A stretch of 64,000 bases of DNA. It comes from M3007 sp031373665. GTDB lineage: Bacteria; Bacteroidota; Bacteroidia; Chitinophagales; Saprospiraceae. The stretch's first letter is position 1. Each line of letters begins with the position of its first letter. Where the stretch lies: NCBI GenBank assembly GCA_031373665.1, contig JANMMZ010000005.1, positions 114,577-178,576 on the forward strand, written 5' to 3'. A model generated the notes under the pieces. It was given only the letters and a program-made list of their open reading frames with translations, was not told the DNA's origin and ran no database searches. Made by a program: the position numbers and the translations under genes. This document shows, one piece after another, positions 43,433 through 52,826 of this stretch.

Positions 43433-45910
43433 ATGTTACGATTTACACCAACTGCATTTCTTCGCATAATGCTTATTTTTTTTGCATTTTTTGCTGTAAC
43501 CCCACTCTTTTCACAAGCACAAAAAAAAATAAATATTGACAGTCTAGTCAATATCGCAGAAAACTATATAAAAGAAGACACAGTTCAAGCCAGATTGTGG
43601 TTGAATATTGCAAAATTGTATGCAATTAATAATCCTCAAAAAGGCTTAGAGTCGGCAGAAAAAGCATTTACTATTTCCCAAAAAGTACAGCAGCCTTTAT
43701 TTATAGCAGAATCTTTTTTTTTGAAAGCCAAGTGCAAAGGCGGCCTGGGCTTCTATCAAGAGGCAATAGAAATCGTTAAACAAGCCCTTCCTATTTATGA
43801 AGAAGCAAAAAATAATTTAAAGTTAAGTGGATGTTGGTTAGACTTAGGTGTTTTTCATAGTCGTATAAAACAACCAAAAATAGCAATAGAGTGTTTTGAA
43901 AAATCGAAAACATTGTATCAAAAAGAAGGCTTTATGTTAGGCGTAGGATTGTCCTTGAATGGTATTGCTACGGCATACCTAAATAGCGGGCAAGCCCAAG
44001 AGTCGGTCAGCTATCTTCAAGAGGGATTAAAGATTGCTACACAATATGGGAATAAATATGAAGTATCTGGCTTTAACGCAAATTTAGGGATGGCCTACTT
44101 GCATTTAGCAGATTATCCCAGAAGTTTGGACTACTATCAAAAAGCATTGCCGGTTATAGAAGAATCAAATAGAAAAAATGTTATCGCCAGTGTATATAAT
44201 AATATAAGCATAATTTACCAGAATATTGGAGATTTTAAAAAATCCTTAGACTATCAAATTAAATCTTTGGCACTTGCCAGAGAATTGAATAATAGTCGCA
44301 GCATCGCTGAAAATCTGAGCAATATTGGCGCCAAATACGGGTTTTTAAATGACAAAAAACAAGCACTTAGTTATCATCTTCAAGCAGTAGAAATGGCTGA
44401 AACGATGAATGACACTACGTTATTAGTGATGTTTTATCAGAGCCTTGGAGATATTTATGTAGATTTAAACGACTATTCACGAGGGTTCTATTATGTCAAT
44501 AAATCATTAAAAATGTCGGAGATAGAAGCCGACGACGAGACAGTAGGCAATAATTTTTTCTCCCTCGGAAAAATTTACAACCTAGCATCTGACAGTGTTT
44601 TACAAATGCTAAACATCAATCCGCAAGAACGTTTTGCCAAATCAGAAGCCGCTTTTTTACAAGCCATCAAGCACATGGAGTTAGTAAACCAGAAACCTTC
44701 TTTATCGCTTCTTTGGAATCAATTGAGCAACCTTTACGAAAAAAAAGGCGATTATACGAATGCTTATCGAGCATTTAGTAAATATATTGCCATCAAAGAC
44801 AGCATCTCAGGCGACGAAGTCAAACAACAAATCACCCGCAAGGAAATACAATACGAATTTGATAAAAAAGAAACGGAACTTAAATATCAGCAACAACTGA
44901 CCACAGAACAACTCGAAAAACAAAAACTATTGACCGTTCAAGGAGAACAAGCCCTCACGCTCAATCAGCAGAATTTGACGCTCAAAGAACAAGCCTTGGT
45001 GTTAAGCAATAAAGAAACAGATTTGGCACATTTGGCTTACCTCAAAGAACAAGCGGAAAAACAAGAAAAAACGCAGGAACTCTCCCTTTCACAAGAGCGC
45101 GAAAAAGGAAAAGAACTTGATTTGAGTTTGAAAAACTTAGAATTGTCGGCGCAACAAAAAAGAAATCTTTATTTGGGTGTATTGTCGTTTTTGCTGCTCG
45201 GCGGCTTAGGTACGCTGTCGTATTTTTACACGATTTTAAAAAAGCAAAAAAACATCATCTCTCAACAAAACGAACTCAACGAACAAACCATTGCTATCCT
45301 CTCGCACGATATCAAAGAGCCGCTTTTGGGCGTGAAATTGTTGCTCAAAAAACTCAATAAAGACGACCCTTTCGTGGCACAAGCTTCCCAAAGTCTGGAA
45401 GATCAAATCAATTCCGTTAATGGTATTTTGACTAATTTGCTGAAAATGAAGAAGTTATCTTTAGTCAAAAAAGATAAAAACGTTCGGGCAAATGCCTTGT
45501 CAGTTGTTCAAGATGTCACGACAGAATTAGGCGTAGCGATTCAAAGCAAATCCTTGACGATTCAAAATGAATTAGCAGAAGATGTGACGCTACCGATTGC
45601 GCCCGAAAAGTTGCAAACCATCGTCCATAATTTGTTGTCCAATGCCGTCAAATACAGTTTCCCTAATCAGACCATTCGCATTTTCAAAGAAGACAAAGGA
45701 ATTTGTATCCAAGACTTTGGCGTAGGACTCTCGCCCGAACAACGCAGCAAACTCATGCGCGAAGTCACCGCTTCAGAACGCGGCACCAACCAAGAACGTG
45801 GCAATGGCTTAGGGCTTTTCCTCGTCGGTGCAATGTTGCAAGGCGAACAATTAAAGGTCGTGTTCGATTCGCCAGCGACAGGCGGCACGATTGCGAAGGT
45901 GTGGGCATAA
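43433..45910 (+). CDS. TPR sensor histidine kinase
   Basis: 825 aa. Signal-like hydrophobic N-terminus (FLRIMLIFFAFFAVTPLFSQ), periplasmic tetratricopeptide repeats at about 50-460 (QEAIEIVKQALPIYEEAKN, YPRSLDYYQKALPVIEESN), a coiled coil of Gln/Glu/Leu repeats at about 470-570, one membrane helix at about 578-598 (YLGVLSFLLLGGLGTLSYFY), then the kinase core: His625 in AILSHDIKEPLLGVKLL, N box IVHNLLSNAVKYSFPN, G1 DFGVGLSP and G2 GNGLGLFLVG. It presumably phosphorylates the adjacent regulator. The start is placed at MLRF; an earlier ATG at 43379 lies inside the inverted repeat. Confidence 0.92.
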   Translation: MLRFTPTAFLRIMLIFFAFFAVTPLFSQAQKKINIDSLVNIAENYIKEDTVQARLWLNIAKLYAINNPQKGLESAEKAFTISQKVQQPLFIAESFFLKAKCKGGLGFYQEAIEIVKQALPIYEEAKNNLKLSGCWLDLGVFHSRIKQPKIAIECFEKSKTLYQKEGFMLGVGLSLNGIATAYLNSGQAQESVSYLQEGLKIATQYGNKYEVSGFNANLGMAYLHLADYPRSLDYYQKALPVIEESNRKNVIASVYNNISIIYQNIGDFKKSLDYQIKSLALARELNNSRSIAENLSNIGAKYGFLNDKKQALSYHLQAVEMAETMNDTTLLVMFYQSLGDIYVDLNDYSRGFYYVNKSLKMSEIEADDETVGNNFFSLGKIYNLASDSVLQMLNINPQERFAKSEAAFLQAIKHMELVNQKPSLSLLWNQLSNLYEKKGDYTNAYRAFSKYIAIKDSISGDEVKQQITRKEIQYEFDKKETELKYQQQLTTEQLEKQKLLTVQGEQALTLNQQNLTLKEQALVLSNKETDLAHLAYLKEQAEKQEKTQELSLSQEREKGKELDLSLKNLELSAQQKRNLYLGVLSFLLLGGLGTLSYFYTILKKQKNIISQQNELNEQTIAILSHDIKEPLLGVKLLLKKLNKDDPFVAQASQSLEDQINSVNGILTNLLKMKKLSLVKKDKNVRANALSVVQDVTTELGVAIQSKSLTIQNELAEDVTLPIAPEKLQTIVHNLLSNAVKYSFPNQTIRIFKEDKGICIQDFGVGLSPEQRSKLMREVTASERGTNQERGNGLGLFLVGAMLQGEQLKVVFDSPATGGTIAKVWA

Positions 45911-46039
45911 GAGCCTGTCAAAATTTATTTTTTTGTTTAATATGAAGTGATTTTTGGGGCAGGCAAGTACCTTTTTGCAGCCCTTATGGCTTAGCAGTCA
46001 GTCAAGACGAAAGAGAACCTATCAAAGTAACCCCTCATG

Positions 46040-47332
46040 TCACTTCACATAATCAAACACCAAATGACAAAACGCTTTAACGCCCACGTCCAAGCGGCTA
46101 TCATCAATATAAAAATCGGGCGTATGGTGTGGGAAGGCATCGGCTTCTTTCACACCCTTGGGCATTGCGCCCAAAAAGAAGAAAAACGCAGGTGCTTTAG
46201 CACCGTAGAAAGAAAAATCCTCGGCACCTGTTTTCCACTCCGTTTCCTTTAAATTGCCTGCACCGCAGGCTTTTTCCAAGGAAGGAAGCATTTTTTTGAC
46301 CAAATCAGGCGTATTGAACGTCACCAATGTCTTGGTAGAAATGCTTACTTCGGCCTTGGCACCGGAGGCTTCGGCTATTTTCTCTGCGGTAATTTTGATA
46401 CGTCGGTGTACATCTTGCTGCATAGCGGAATCGAGGGTACGGATAGTGCCTGACATCGTTATTTCTTCCGGTATGATGTTTTCTCGCACTCCACCATTAA
46501 TCCGACCTACGGTAATGACCACTGGTGCTTTGGTGAGTTCCTCTTGGCGACTGACAATGGTCTGCAAACCTTGTATGATTTGACTACCAACCACGATGGG
46601 ATCTATACCGCCCCAAGGCATGGAGCCATGTGTTTGTTTCCCTTTCACTTTGATCGTAAACCAATCGCTAGAAGCCATCACTGCACCGCTTTTATACGTG
46701 ATTTTTCCTAGTTCAGATTGTGCCGCTATATGCAACCCAAAGATCACATCCACTTTTGGATTATCCATCACCCCCTCTTTAATCATCAGCGGTGCGCCAC
46801 CTTCCTCGCCTTCGGGTGGACCCTCTTCGGCGGGCTGAAATATGAAAACAATGGTACCCTTTACTTGGGCTTTCATAGCGGTGAGTACCTCTGCTGTGCC
46901 CATTAGTATAGCAGCATGTGAATCATGGCCACAGGCGTGCATTACATCCACAGGTTGGCCATTGAATATAGATTTTTCCTTGGAAGCAAAGGGAATATTG
47001 GCGCGTTCTTGGACAGGCAGGGCATCAATATCTGCCCTAAGTGCAATCACTGGGCCTGATTTACCACCTTTCAAAATGGCGACGACACCAGTCTTAGCAA
47101 CTTGGGTTCTAACCTCCAAACCCAACTTTCGTAGGTGTGCCTCTATGTATGCCGCTGTCTTGGTTTCGCGGTTACTCAGTTCTGGATATTGGTGCAAGTG
47201 CCTGCGCCATTCAATCACGCGGGGCAATATTTGCTCGCAGGCTTTGTCAATGTTGGCATCTGTTTGTGCCGTGAGGAGTTGCGCAAAAGCGCAAAAGAAA
47301 AGTACTAGGGTGTAGGTGTGTAGGTGTGTCAT
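46040..47332 (-). CDS. Secreted M20 family amidohydrolase (hippurate hydrolase-like)
   Basis: 430 aa with a signal peptide (VLFFCAFAQLLTAQ). M20D-type di-metal peptidase: RRHLHQYPELSNRE, ALRADIDALPVQE, MHACGHDSHAAILMG (metal ligands), FIFQPAEEGPPEGEEGG (catalytic Glu), FGLHIAAQ and TGAEDFSFYGAKAP. A dimerisation domain is inserted in the middle. It cleaves N-acyl amino acids or similar amides. The DUF255 gene stop (47342) is only 9 bases upstream of this start, so the two are co-transcribed. Confidence 0.93.
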   Translation of the reverse strand: MTHLHTYTLVLFFCAFAQLLTAQTDANIDKACEQILPRVIEWRRHLHQYPELSNRETKTAAYIEAHLRKLGLEVRTQVAKTGVVAILKGGKSGPVIALRADIDALPVQERANIPFASKEKSIFNGQPVDVMHACGHDSHAAILMGTAEVLTAMKAQVKGTIVFIFQPAEEGPPEGEEGGAPLMIKEGVMDNPKVDVIFGLHIAAQSELGKITYKSGAVMASSDWFTIKVKGKQTHGSMPWGGIDPIVVGSQIIQGLQTIVSRQEELTKAPVVITVGRINGGVRENIIPEEITMSGTIRTLDSAMQQDVHRRIKITAEKIAEASGAKAEVSISTKTLVTFNTPDLVKKMLPSLEKACGAGNLKETEWKTGAEDFSFYGAKAPAFFFFLGAMPKGVKEADAFPHHTPDFYIDDSRLDVGVKAFCHLVFDYVK

Positions 47333-47341
47333 ATTTAAAAA

Positions 47342-49369
47342 TTAATAAAATATCTCCCAGAACGCCCCTTCAGAATCAACGGGTGCCTGACAAGCATAGT
47401 TATGGCACAAATATATGCGTATTTCGCCATTTTCCCCCGATGTTTTTCCGGCTAGTAAAGGAATAGCCTCATCTGAATCCACACTAGCGGCTATAACACA
47501 GTTATACAGACCTTTTGACTGAATACTCAAGGCCACAGCCATGGCATCAGATCCAACTATAGCGATTTCGGCCTCTGGGTGGTTTCTATAAAGCAAAGCA
47601 CTCGCCCACCGCTCAAAAGAAAGGGGATATTTTTCAATACTATCCTGCATGTTTTGAAGCATTTGGTTGGCTTTTTCTGCCCATTCGGGCTTGTACAGGA
47701 GCGACGATAAGCGTTTGAGGTTGTGCACCATCGTGCTATTTCCCGAAGGGGTAGCATTGTCGTAAAGGTCTTTTTTTCTTAAAATAACATCTACTTGTCG
47801 GCTATCCGTATAGAAAAACAAACCCGTAGCCTCATCCGTAAAATACTGGATCACCAGTGCCGCATAGCCTTCGGCACGGCTCAGATAGGCCGGATCGAAG
47901 GTGCATTCGTAAAGATCAATCAGGGCAGCGATCAAAAAGGCATAGTCATCCAAAAAAGCCATATATTGCACCTGTTCTCCTTTGCGGGTATGCCACAATT
48001 GAAGGGCATGATGCCGCGCGATACCCTCCATATTGGCTACAGCCGCCTGCCGATATGATTCATGACCCAAGGCCGTAAATGCCCGGCAATAACCAGAGAC
48101 CATGAGCGCGTTCCAGCCTGTGATGATTTTATCATCCAAACCGGGCCATATCCTCTGAGAACGTACATCCAAGAGTTTTTGCTTGCATACTTCCAGCGTA
48201 GCCAAAAGATTGGCTAATGAAATATCGTGCTGCCGAGCAAAGGTTTCCAATACTAAAGGCTGCCAAAGTATATTGGTTTCCTCCCAGTTTCCTTCGGTGG
48301 TCACGTCAAATACCTCGCAAAACAAAGGCGCATCATCGCCGAGTATAGCCTCTATTTCAGTTTTTTGCCAGACGTAAAATTTCCCTTCCACCCCTTCGCT
48401 GTCCGCATCGTAAGCGGCATAAAAACCGCCATCTTTGTGGGTCATTTCACGGGCTACAAAATCGAGGGTCTCTTCGATGGCCGTCTTAATCATGCGGTCG
48501 TCAGACCCTGTATAAATCAGGTAATCCGACATAACCGAGACCAAGAGTGCGTTGTCGTAGAGCATTTTTTCAAAATGCGGGATCAACCATTCGCGGTCGG
48601 TAGCATACCGAGCAAAACCGCCTCCGATTTGATCATAAATCCCCCCCCCGATCATCTTTTTCAAGGATAATTCGGCATGTTGCAAGGCTTCTGGCTGTTT
48701 ATAGTAATGGAAATAGTCCAGCAAATAGCGGATAGCCATCGTGGATGGAAATTTGGGCGCACCACCAAATCCGCCTTCGGAAAGATCAAACTGGTCGCGC
48801 ATCCGCTCAAAAATACCCTTCACATCACCCGATTTGAGTTCCGAATCCTGGCTCAATTTAATAAATACCTGATCATTCCGAACAATAGTATTGATTAGCC
48901 GATCCGCTTGTTCATAAGCGGTCTCGCGTTTGGTTTCCCAAATATTAGAAATCTGTTGTAACAATTGCAACCATGAAGGGCGATTGTAAGCAGGGCGGGG
49001 CGGAAAATAGGTGCCTGCATAAAAAGGTTTGCATTCGGGAGTGAGAAAACAATTCAGGGGCCAGCCCCCGCCGCCAGTAATGGCTTGGCAAGCCTCCATA
49101 TAAATTGCATCTACATCGGGTCGCTCCTCCCGATCTACTTTGATACAAATAAATTGGGCATTCATAAAAGCAGCGATATCGTCATTTTCAAAGGACTCAT
49201 GCTCCATGACATGGCACCAATGGCAAGTGCTGTAACCGATACTGACTAAAATAGGTTTTTGCTCGGCCTTGGCGCGTTCAAAGGCTTCGGGCTTCCAAGC
49301 ATACCAATGCACTGGATTGTGCTGGTGCTGGAGTAGATATGGCGAAGTTTCGTACTGAAGTTGATTCAT
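47342..49369 (-). CDS. DUF255 thioredoxin-fold protein (YyaL/SPATA20-like)
   Basis: 675 aa. N-terminal thioredoxin-like domain with SPYLLQHQHNPVHWYAWKPE, SIGYSTCHWCHVMEHESFEN (CHWC) and FICIKVDREERPDVDAIYME, the hallmark of the family. GGGGWPLNCFLTPECKPFYA, then GTYFPP, follow; the remainder is an (alpha/alpha)6 barrel resembling glycoside epimerases (NGTSGN-like DNATPSGNSTMVHNLKRL). Biochemical role not established. The start is set at MNQLQYETSPYLLQH; an in-frame ATG five codons upstream is less likely. Separated from rplT by a bidirectional terminator. Confidence 0.92.
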   Translation of the reverse strand: MNQLQYETSPYLLQHQHNPVHWYAWKPEAFERAKAEQKPILVSIGYSTCHWCHVMEHESFENDDIAAFMNAQFICIKVDREERPDVDAIYMEACQAITGGGGWPLNCFLTPECKPFYAGTYFPPRPAYNRPSWLQLLQQISNIWETKRETAYEQADRLINTIVRNDQVFIKLSQDSELKSGDVKGIFERMRDQFDLSEGGFGGAPKFPSTMAIRYLLDYFHYYKQPEALQHAELSLKKMIGGGIYDQIGGGFARYATDREWLIPHFEKMLYDNALLVSVMSDYLIYTGSDDRMIKTAIEETLDFVAREMTHKDGGFYAAYDADSEGVEGKFYVWQKTEIEAILGDDAPLFCEVFDVTTEGNWEETNILWQPLVLETFARQHDISLANLLATLEVCKQKLLDVRSQRIWPGLDDKIITGWNALMVSGYCRAFTALGHESYRQAAVANMEGIARHHALQLWHTRKGEQVQYMAFLDDYAFLIAALIDLYECTFDPAYLSRAEGYAALVIQYFTDEATGLFFYTDSRQVDVILRKKDLYDNATPSGNSTMVHNLKRLSSLLYKPEWAEKANQMLQNMQDSIEKYPLSFERWASALLYRNHPEAEIAIVGSDAMAVALSIQSKGLYNCVIAASVDSDEAIPLLAGKTSGENGEIRIYLCHNYACQAPVDSEGAFWEIFY

Positions 49370-49382
49370 AATAGATACAAAC

Positions 49383-49423
49383 AAAAAAACCGCAGCATCT
49401 GTTACGAATACTGCGGTTTTTTT
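49383..49423. terminator. Bidirectional terminator after rplT
   Basis: AAAAAACCGCAG pairs with CTGCGGTTTTTT across a 15-base loop, with T-runs on both strands. It ends the infC-rpmI-rplT transcript (minus) 19 bases past the rplT stop. Confidence 0.85.
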
Positions 49424-49441
49424 TATAAGAACATTGCTGTT

Positions 49442-49795
49442 CTACCCCTTTGCTCTGGCTGCATCAACGACGGCTTTGAAAGCGTCTGGATGATTGAGTG
49501 CCAAATCGGCCAATGCTTTACGATTGAGGGTGATACCCTTTTGGTCGAGTGCATGGATGAAACGGCTGTAATTCAAACCCATTGAACGGGTAGCAGCGTT
49601 GATACGAGCAATCCACAAGCGACGGTAAGTACGCTTTTTGAACTTACGATCGCGGAAGGCGTACTGCCAACCTTTCTCGAGGGTGTTTTTTGCTACGGTA
49701 TAAACTTTAGAACGTGCTCCAAAGTAGCCTCTTGCGGCTAACATAATTCTTTTCCGGCGCGCACGGCTGGCCGGGTTGTTGGTTGCTCTTGGCAT
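49442..49795 (-). CDS. rplT: 50S ribosomal protein L20
   Basis: 117 aa, standard length. MPRATNNPASRARRKRIMLA, AARGYFGARSKVYTVAKNTL and MGLNYSRFIHALDQKGITLN are diagnostic. It binds 23S rRNA early in large-subunit assembly; in other bacteria L20 also represses its own operon by binding the mRNA leader. An intrinsic-terminator-like hairpin lies between rpmI and this gene (49877-49898). Confidence 0.98.
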   Translation of the reverse strand: MPRATNNPASRARRKRIMLAARGYFGARSKVYTVAKNTLEKGWQYAFRDRKFKKRTYRRLWIARINAATRSMGLNYSRFIHALDQKGITLNRKALADLALNHPDAFKAVVDAARAKG

Positions 49796-49876
49796 GTGTC
49801 AAGAATTTTTTAGTACAATACCGAGATTTCTGTGAAGAAATACTTTGTCCGGTATCCTCGTTAAAAAAAATAGTTT

Positions 49877-49898
49877 AAAAAACCCTCCCATCGGAGGG
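49877..49898 (-). terminator. Terminator-like hairpin (attenuator?) between rpmI and rplT
   Basis: On the minus strand CCCTCC-GATG-GGAGGG forms a 6-bp all-GC stem followed by six U. It lies inside the ribosomal operon, 45 bases after rpmI and 82 bases before rplT, so it can only be partial or regulated. Confidence 0.65.
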
Positions 49899-49942
49899 CG
49901 CAGGACAAAAAAAATACGTTTTTGTCGGTAGTGATTCAGTAA

Positions 49943-50137
49943 TTATACCACCAAAAGACGCTCGATACGAGCATGTTCAGTGACATCTACGATCACGCTA
50001 CCGCGCAAATGACGCTTCTGTTTTTTTGTTTTGCTGCTGGCGATGTGGCGCATTCTCGCTCTGTTGCGCTTCACTTTCCCGGTTCCAGTAAGCGAAAAAC
50101 GCTTCTTAGCACTGGAGTGGGTCTTCATCTTCGGCAT
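49943..50137 (-). CDS. rpmI: 50S ribosomal protein L35
   Basis: 64 aa. MPKMKTHSSAKKRFSLTGTG, then KVKRNRARMRHIASSKTKKQ, is the L35 pattern. Second gene of the conserved infC-rpmI-rplT operon, 70 bases after infC. Confidence 0.98.
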   Translation of the reverse strand: MPKMKTHSSAKKRFSLTGTGKVKRNRARMRHIASSKTKKQKRHLRGSVIVDVTEHARIERLLVV

Positions 50138-50207
50138 ATCACAAAGAATTAGTAGTTAAAAAATGGAGCGCAAAGGTAATACTATCAGACGAACCGCCAA
50201 GAAAAAA

Positions 50208-50870
50208 TTACTTTTTCTTTTTCGGTGTCAAGATTACGTTCATACGCTTACCTTCCATACGTGGCAATTGCTCGGCAGTACCGAACTCTTCTAACTCTTT
50301 CAGGAAGCGCAACAAGAGAAGTTCACCACGGTCTTTGAAGACAATGGCACGACCCCTAAACTGTACATAAGCCTTTACTTTATTACCTTCTCCAAGGAAG
50401 TTTTTGGCATGGCGGACTTTGAATTCAAAGTCATGTTCACCGGTTTCAGGACCGAAGCGGATCTCCTTCATTTCTACTTTGACGGAGTTGGCCTTCAGTT
50501 CTTTTTCCTTCTTCTTTTTCTGGTATAAAAATTTGTTGTAATCTATGATACGCACGACTGGAGGGACGGCGTTCGGGTTGATTTCCACCAAATCAAGCAC
50601 TGCTTCTTCTGCCCATTTCAGCAGTTTAGCTATTGGATATACGTCGGGTGTTACTGCTTGGCCAATGATCGTGCTAATCTCCTCTAGGTTATCGCCAATA
50701 AGACGACCTTCTGGGATACGGATTAACTCGTTCAGGCGATGTTCTGGTTGGGCTGGGCCGCGAGGGCCAAAAACGCGGGGAGGTCTTGGGCCTGTTCCTG
50801 GTGGTTTAGGTCCTGGAGGACGATAAGGCCCCGATTTGTTTGGAGAGGGGCGAGATGATTTAAATGCCAA
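50208..50870 (-). CDS. infC: Translation initiation factor IF-3, TTG start
   Basis: 220 aa. A Pro/Arg-rich N-terminal extension (about 1-42) precedes LNELIRIPEGRLIGDNLEEI, then the linker YNKFLYQKKKKEKELKANSV and the C-domain VEMKEIRFGPETGEHDFEFK and RGRAIVFKDRGELLLLRF. It keeps 30S subunits free and checks start-codon fidelity. A TAA directly precedes the frame and no ATG occurs before the body of the protein, so initiation is at TTG (50868-50870). Non-AUG starts on infC underlie autoregulation in E. coli (established, AUU there). Confidence 0.95.
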   Translation of the reverse strand: MAFKSSRPSPNKSGPYRPPGPKPPGTGPRPPRVFGPRGPAQPEHRLNELIRIPEGRLIGDNLEEISTIIGQAVTPDVYPIAKLLKWAEEAVLDLVEINPNAVPPVVRIIDYNKFLYQKKKKEKELKANSVKVEMKEIRFGPETGEHDFEFKVRHAKNFLGEGNKVKAYVQFRGRAIVFKDRGELLLLRFLKELEEFGTAEQLPRMEGKRMNVILTPKKKK

Positions 50871-51054
50871 TTAAATGATGTTTTGTTAAGAAATCAGCAC
50901 CGTATGCGGATGCTTTTTTGAAAGTGATGCAAAATTTTCACAAAAATAGGGTGTTTCTACGCAATATTTGTTTTTATAGGGGCTATTTTTTTAAAATAAA
51001 TTTTATTTGGCATAATACATGACATTTTCAGGAATATCCGGACGATAATTTTAC

Positions 51055-51084
51055 TTGTAAAACTCGCAAGGATGGTTACATTTG
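51055..51084 (+). promoter_or_regulatory. Promoter of galM
   Basis: TTG (51055-51057), 19 bases, TACATTTG (51077-51084), an exact consensus match. It lies downstream of a possible ATG at 51072, so translation must start at 51108. Confidence 0.8.
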
Positions 51085-51107
51085 CTTTTCAATTTAAGCA
51101 CGAAGTT

Positions 51108-52151
51108 ATGATTCATACTCAATCGTTTGGAGCCATAAATGGCCAACCTGTGACGGCTTTTACTTTATCCAATGCCCAAGGCGTTTCGGCGGTCATCCTA
51201 GATTACGGGGCTATTCTTAGTTCTGTGATCGTACCTGATTGTGATGGGGTACTTGGTGATGTCGTCTTGGGCTATGAGGATATCAATGGATTTTTGCCCC
51301 ACCCCAACTACCCTTACATGGGTGCCATTATTGGGCGGTATGGCAATCGGATTCGGGATGCGCAATTTACTTTGGATGGACAAACCTATACATTGGCCTC
51401 CAACTTGGGTAATCATCACTTGCATGGGGGCAACAAAGGCTTCGATCAAGCCATTTGGGAGGCCAGCATACCAGAGGCTACTACCAATAGACTGGTGTTG
51501 AAACACCATAGCCCTGATGGCAATGAAGGTTATCCCGGCCATTTGGAAGTAACGGTCACTTATACATTGGATGAAAACAATGCCTTACACATTGATTATG
51601 AAGCCACTACAGATAAGGCAACACCTGTCAACTTGACCAATCATGCGTATTTTAACTTATCTGCGGGAACATCTCCTGATATTCTAGCGCATGAACTATG
51701 GCTTTGTGCTACGCAATGTACCGAAGTGGATGAGGGCAATGTGCCTACTGGTAACTTGGTGAATATCGAAGGCACTGCCCTTGATTTTAATGTGGCAAAG
51801 CCCATTGGTCGCGATATCGGGGCGGTGTCTGGCGGTGGCTACGATCACAATTATGTATTGGTTCAAGACTGCGGGGTTGCACCAGTGCTCATGGCAAGGG
51901 TGCTTGATCCCTCGTCAGGTAGGAGCATGGAAATGTACACCACTGAACCAGCCGTGCAATTGTATTCAGGTATTTTTTTGAATGAACCCACTGCGGGGAA
52001 GCATGGAGCGAAGTATGGGCAGTATGCGGGTTTTTGTTTGGAAGCCCAGCATTATCCAGATTCACCGAACCAACCCAAGTTTCCAGATACTATATTGAGA
52101 CCGGGTGCGGTGTATCGGCAGAAGACAGTGTATGTTTTTAGAGCCTATTAA
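51108..52151 (+). CDS. galM: Aldose 1-epimerase (mutarotase)
   Basis: 347 aa cytoplasmic enzyme interconverting alpha and beta anomers of galactose and glucose. Visible: LDYGAILSSVIVPD, GAIIGRYGNRI, SNLGNHHLHGG (substrate His), VNLTNHAYFNLS (catalytic His), GGGYDHNYVL and the late Glu in GFCLEAQHYPDSPNQPKFPD. Complete family signature. Start decided by the promoter at 51055-51084. Convergent with the peroxiredoxin gene, the stops abutting at 52151/52152. Confidence 0.96.
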   Translation: MIHTQSFGAINGQPVTAFTLSNAQGVSAVILDYGAILSSVIVPDCDGVLGDVVLGYEDINGFLPHPNYPYMGAIIGRYGNRIRDAQFTLDGQTYTLASNLGNHHLHGGNKGFDQAIWEASIPEATTNRLVLKHHSPDGNEGYPGHLEVTVTYTLDENNALHIDYEATTDKATPVNLTNHAYFNLSAGTSPDILAHELWLCATQCTEVDEGNVPTGNLVNIEGTALDFNVAKPIGRDIGAVSGGGYDHNYVLVQDCGVAPVLMARVLDPSSGRSMEMYTTEPAVQLYSGIFLNEPTAGKHGAKYGQYAGFCLEAQHYPDSPNQPKFPDTILRPGAVYRQKTVYVFRAY

Positions 52152-52775
52152 TTAGTTCGCACCAAAAGTTTTAATCGGAAAATGAGCCGGATGGGTCGTA
52201 TAAGCCCCTTCGACAAGATCAGATTTTTCTTCTATTTCCGTAAATTGAATGGGATGTATTTGAATGGACACCGAATTGCCTTGTAAACGGTCTAGTTCTA
52301 ATGCAATTTCGTCCAAGGCACCTGAAATATCGGGCAAAGGCCGATTGATGACCATACGGATAATTCCTTCTGGATCCACGATGACGGCCAGCCGCTCCAA
52401 ACCTTGCTGAGGTCGGCGACCAGAAGCCAAACCATACATGCGAGCAATCTTAAAATCAAGGTCTTCAATCACGGGTGCTTTCATGTAAATACCGATAAAC
52501 CGCCTTGCTTTTTCAGACCAATCATTGGCCGAAGGCATGGCTTCATTACTCAGGGCAAGCACCTTGGTGTTGCGGGTACTGAGCCACCGTTCTTTCATGC
52601 CCAAATAAGTTGAAAACATAGCCCAACAAGTAGTAAAGTTGGCCGGGTGCGCAAAGAATACACACCAGTGTCCATCGCTGTACTCTGGAAAACGCACCAA
52701 TCCTTTTTCGGTCATGATTTCAAAAAAAGGTGCTTTGTCTCCTATGTCCGGTAATTTTATATCCTCGGGTGACAT
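52152..52775 (-). CDS. Peroxiredoxin, 1-Cys (Prx6-like)
   Basis: 207 aa. Thioredoxin-fold peroxidase with peroxidatic Cys in FFAHPANFTTCWAMFSTYLG (PxxxTxxC) and the conserved Arg in LERLAVIVDPEGIIR. No second resolving Cys is evident downstream, so it is of the 1-Cys Prx6/AhpC-TSA type. It reduces hydroperoxides in the cytoplasm. Single gene, separated from the helicase gene by 51 bases. Confidence 0.92.
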   Translation of the reverse strand: MSPEDIKLPDIGDKAPFFEIMTEKGLVRFPEYSDGHWCVFFAHPANFTTCWAMFSTYLGMKERWLSTRNTKVLALSNEAMPSANDWSEKARRFIGIYMKAPVIEDLDFKIARMYGLASGRRPQQGLERLAVIVDPEGIIRMVINRPLPDISGALDEIALELDRLQGNSVSIQIHPIQFTEIEEKSDLVEGAYTTHPAHFPIKTFGAN

Positions 52776-52826
52776 GATAGTATTTATAAAGAAAGACGTA
52801 TTATATTGTAAAAACGTTGGTTTTCA

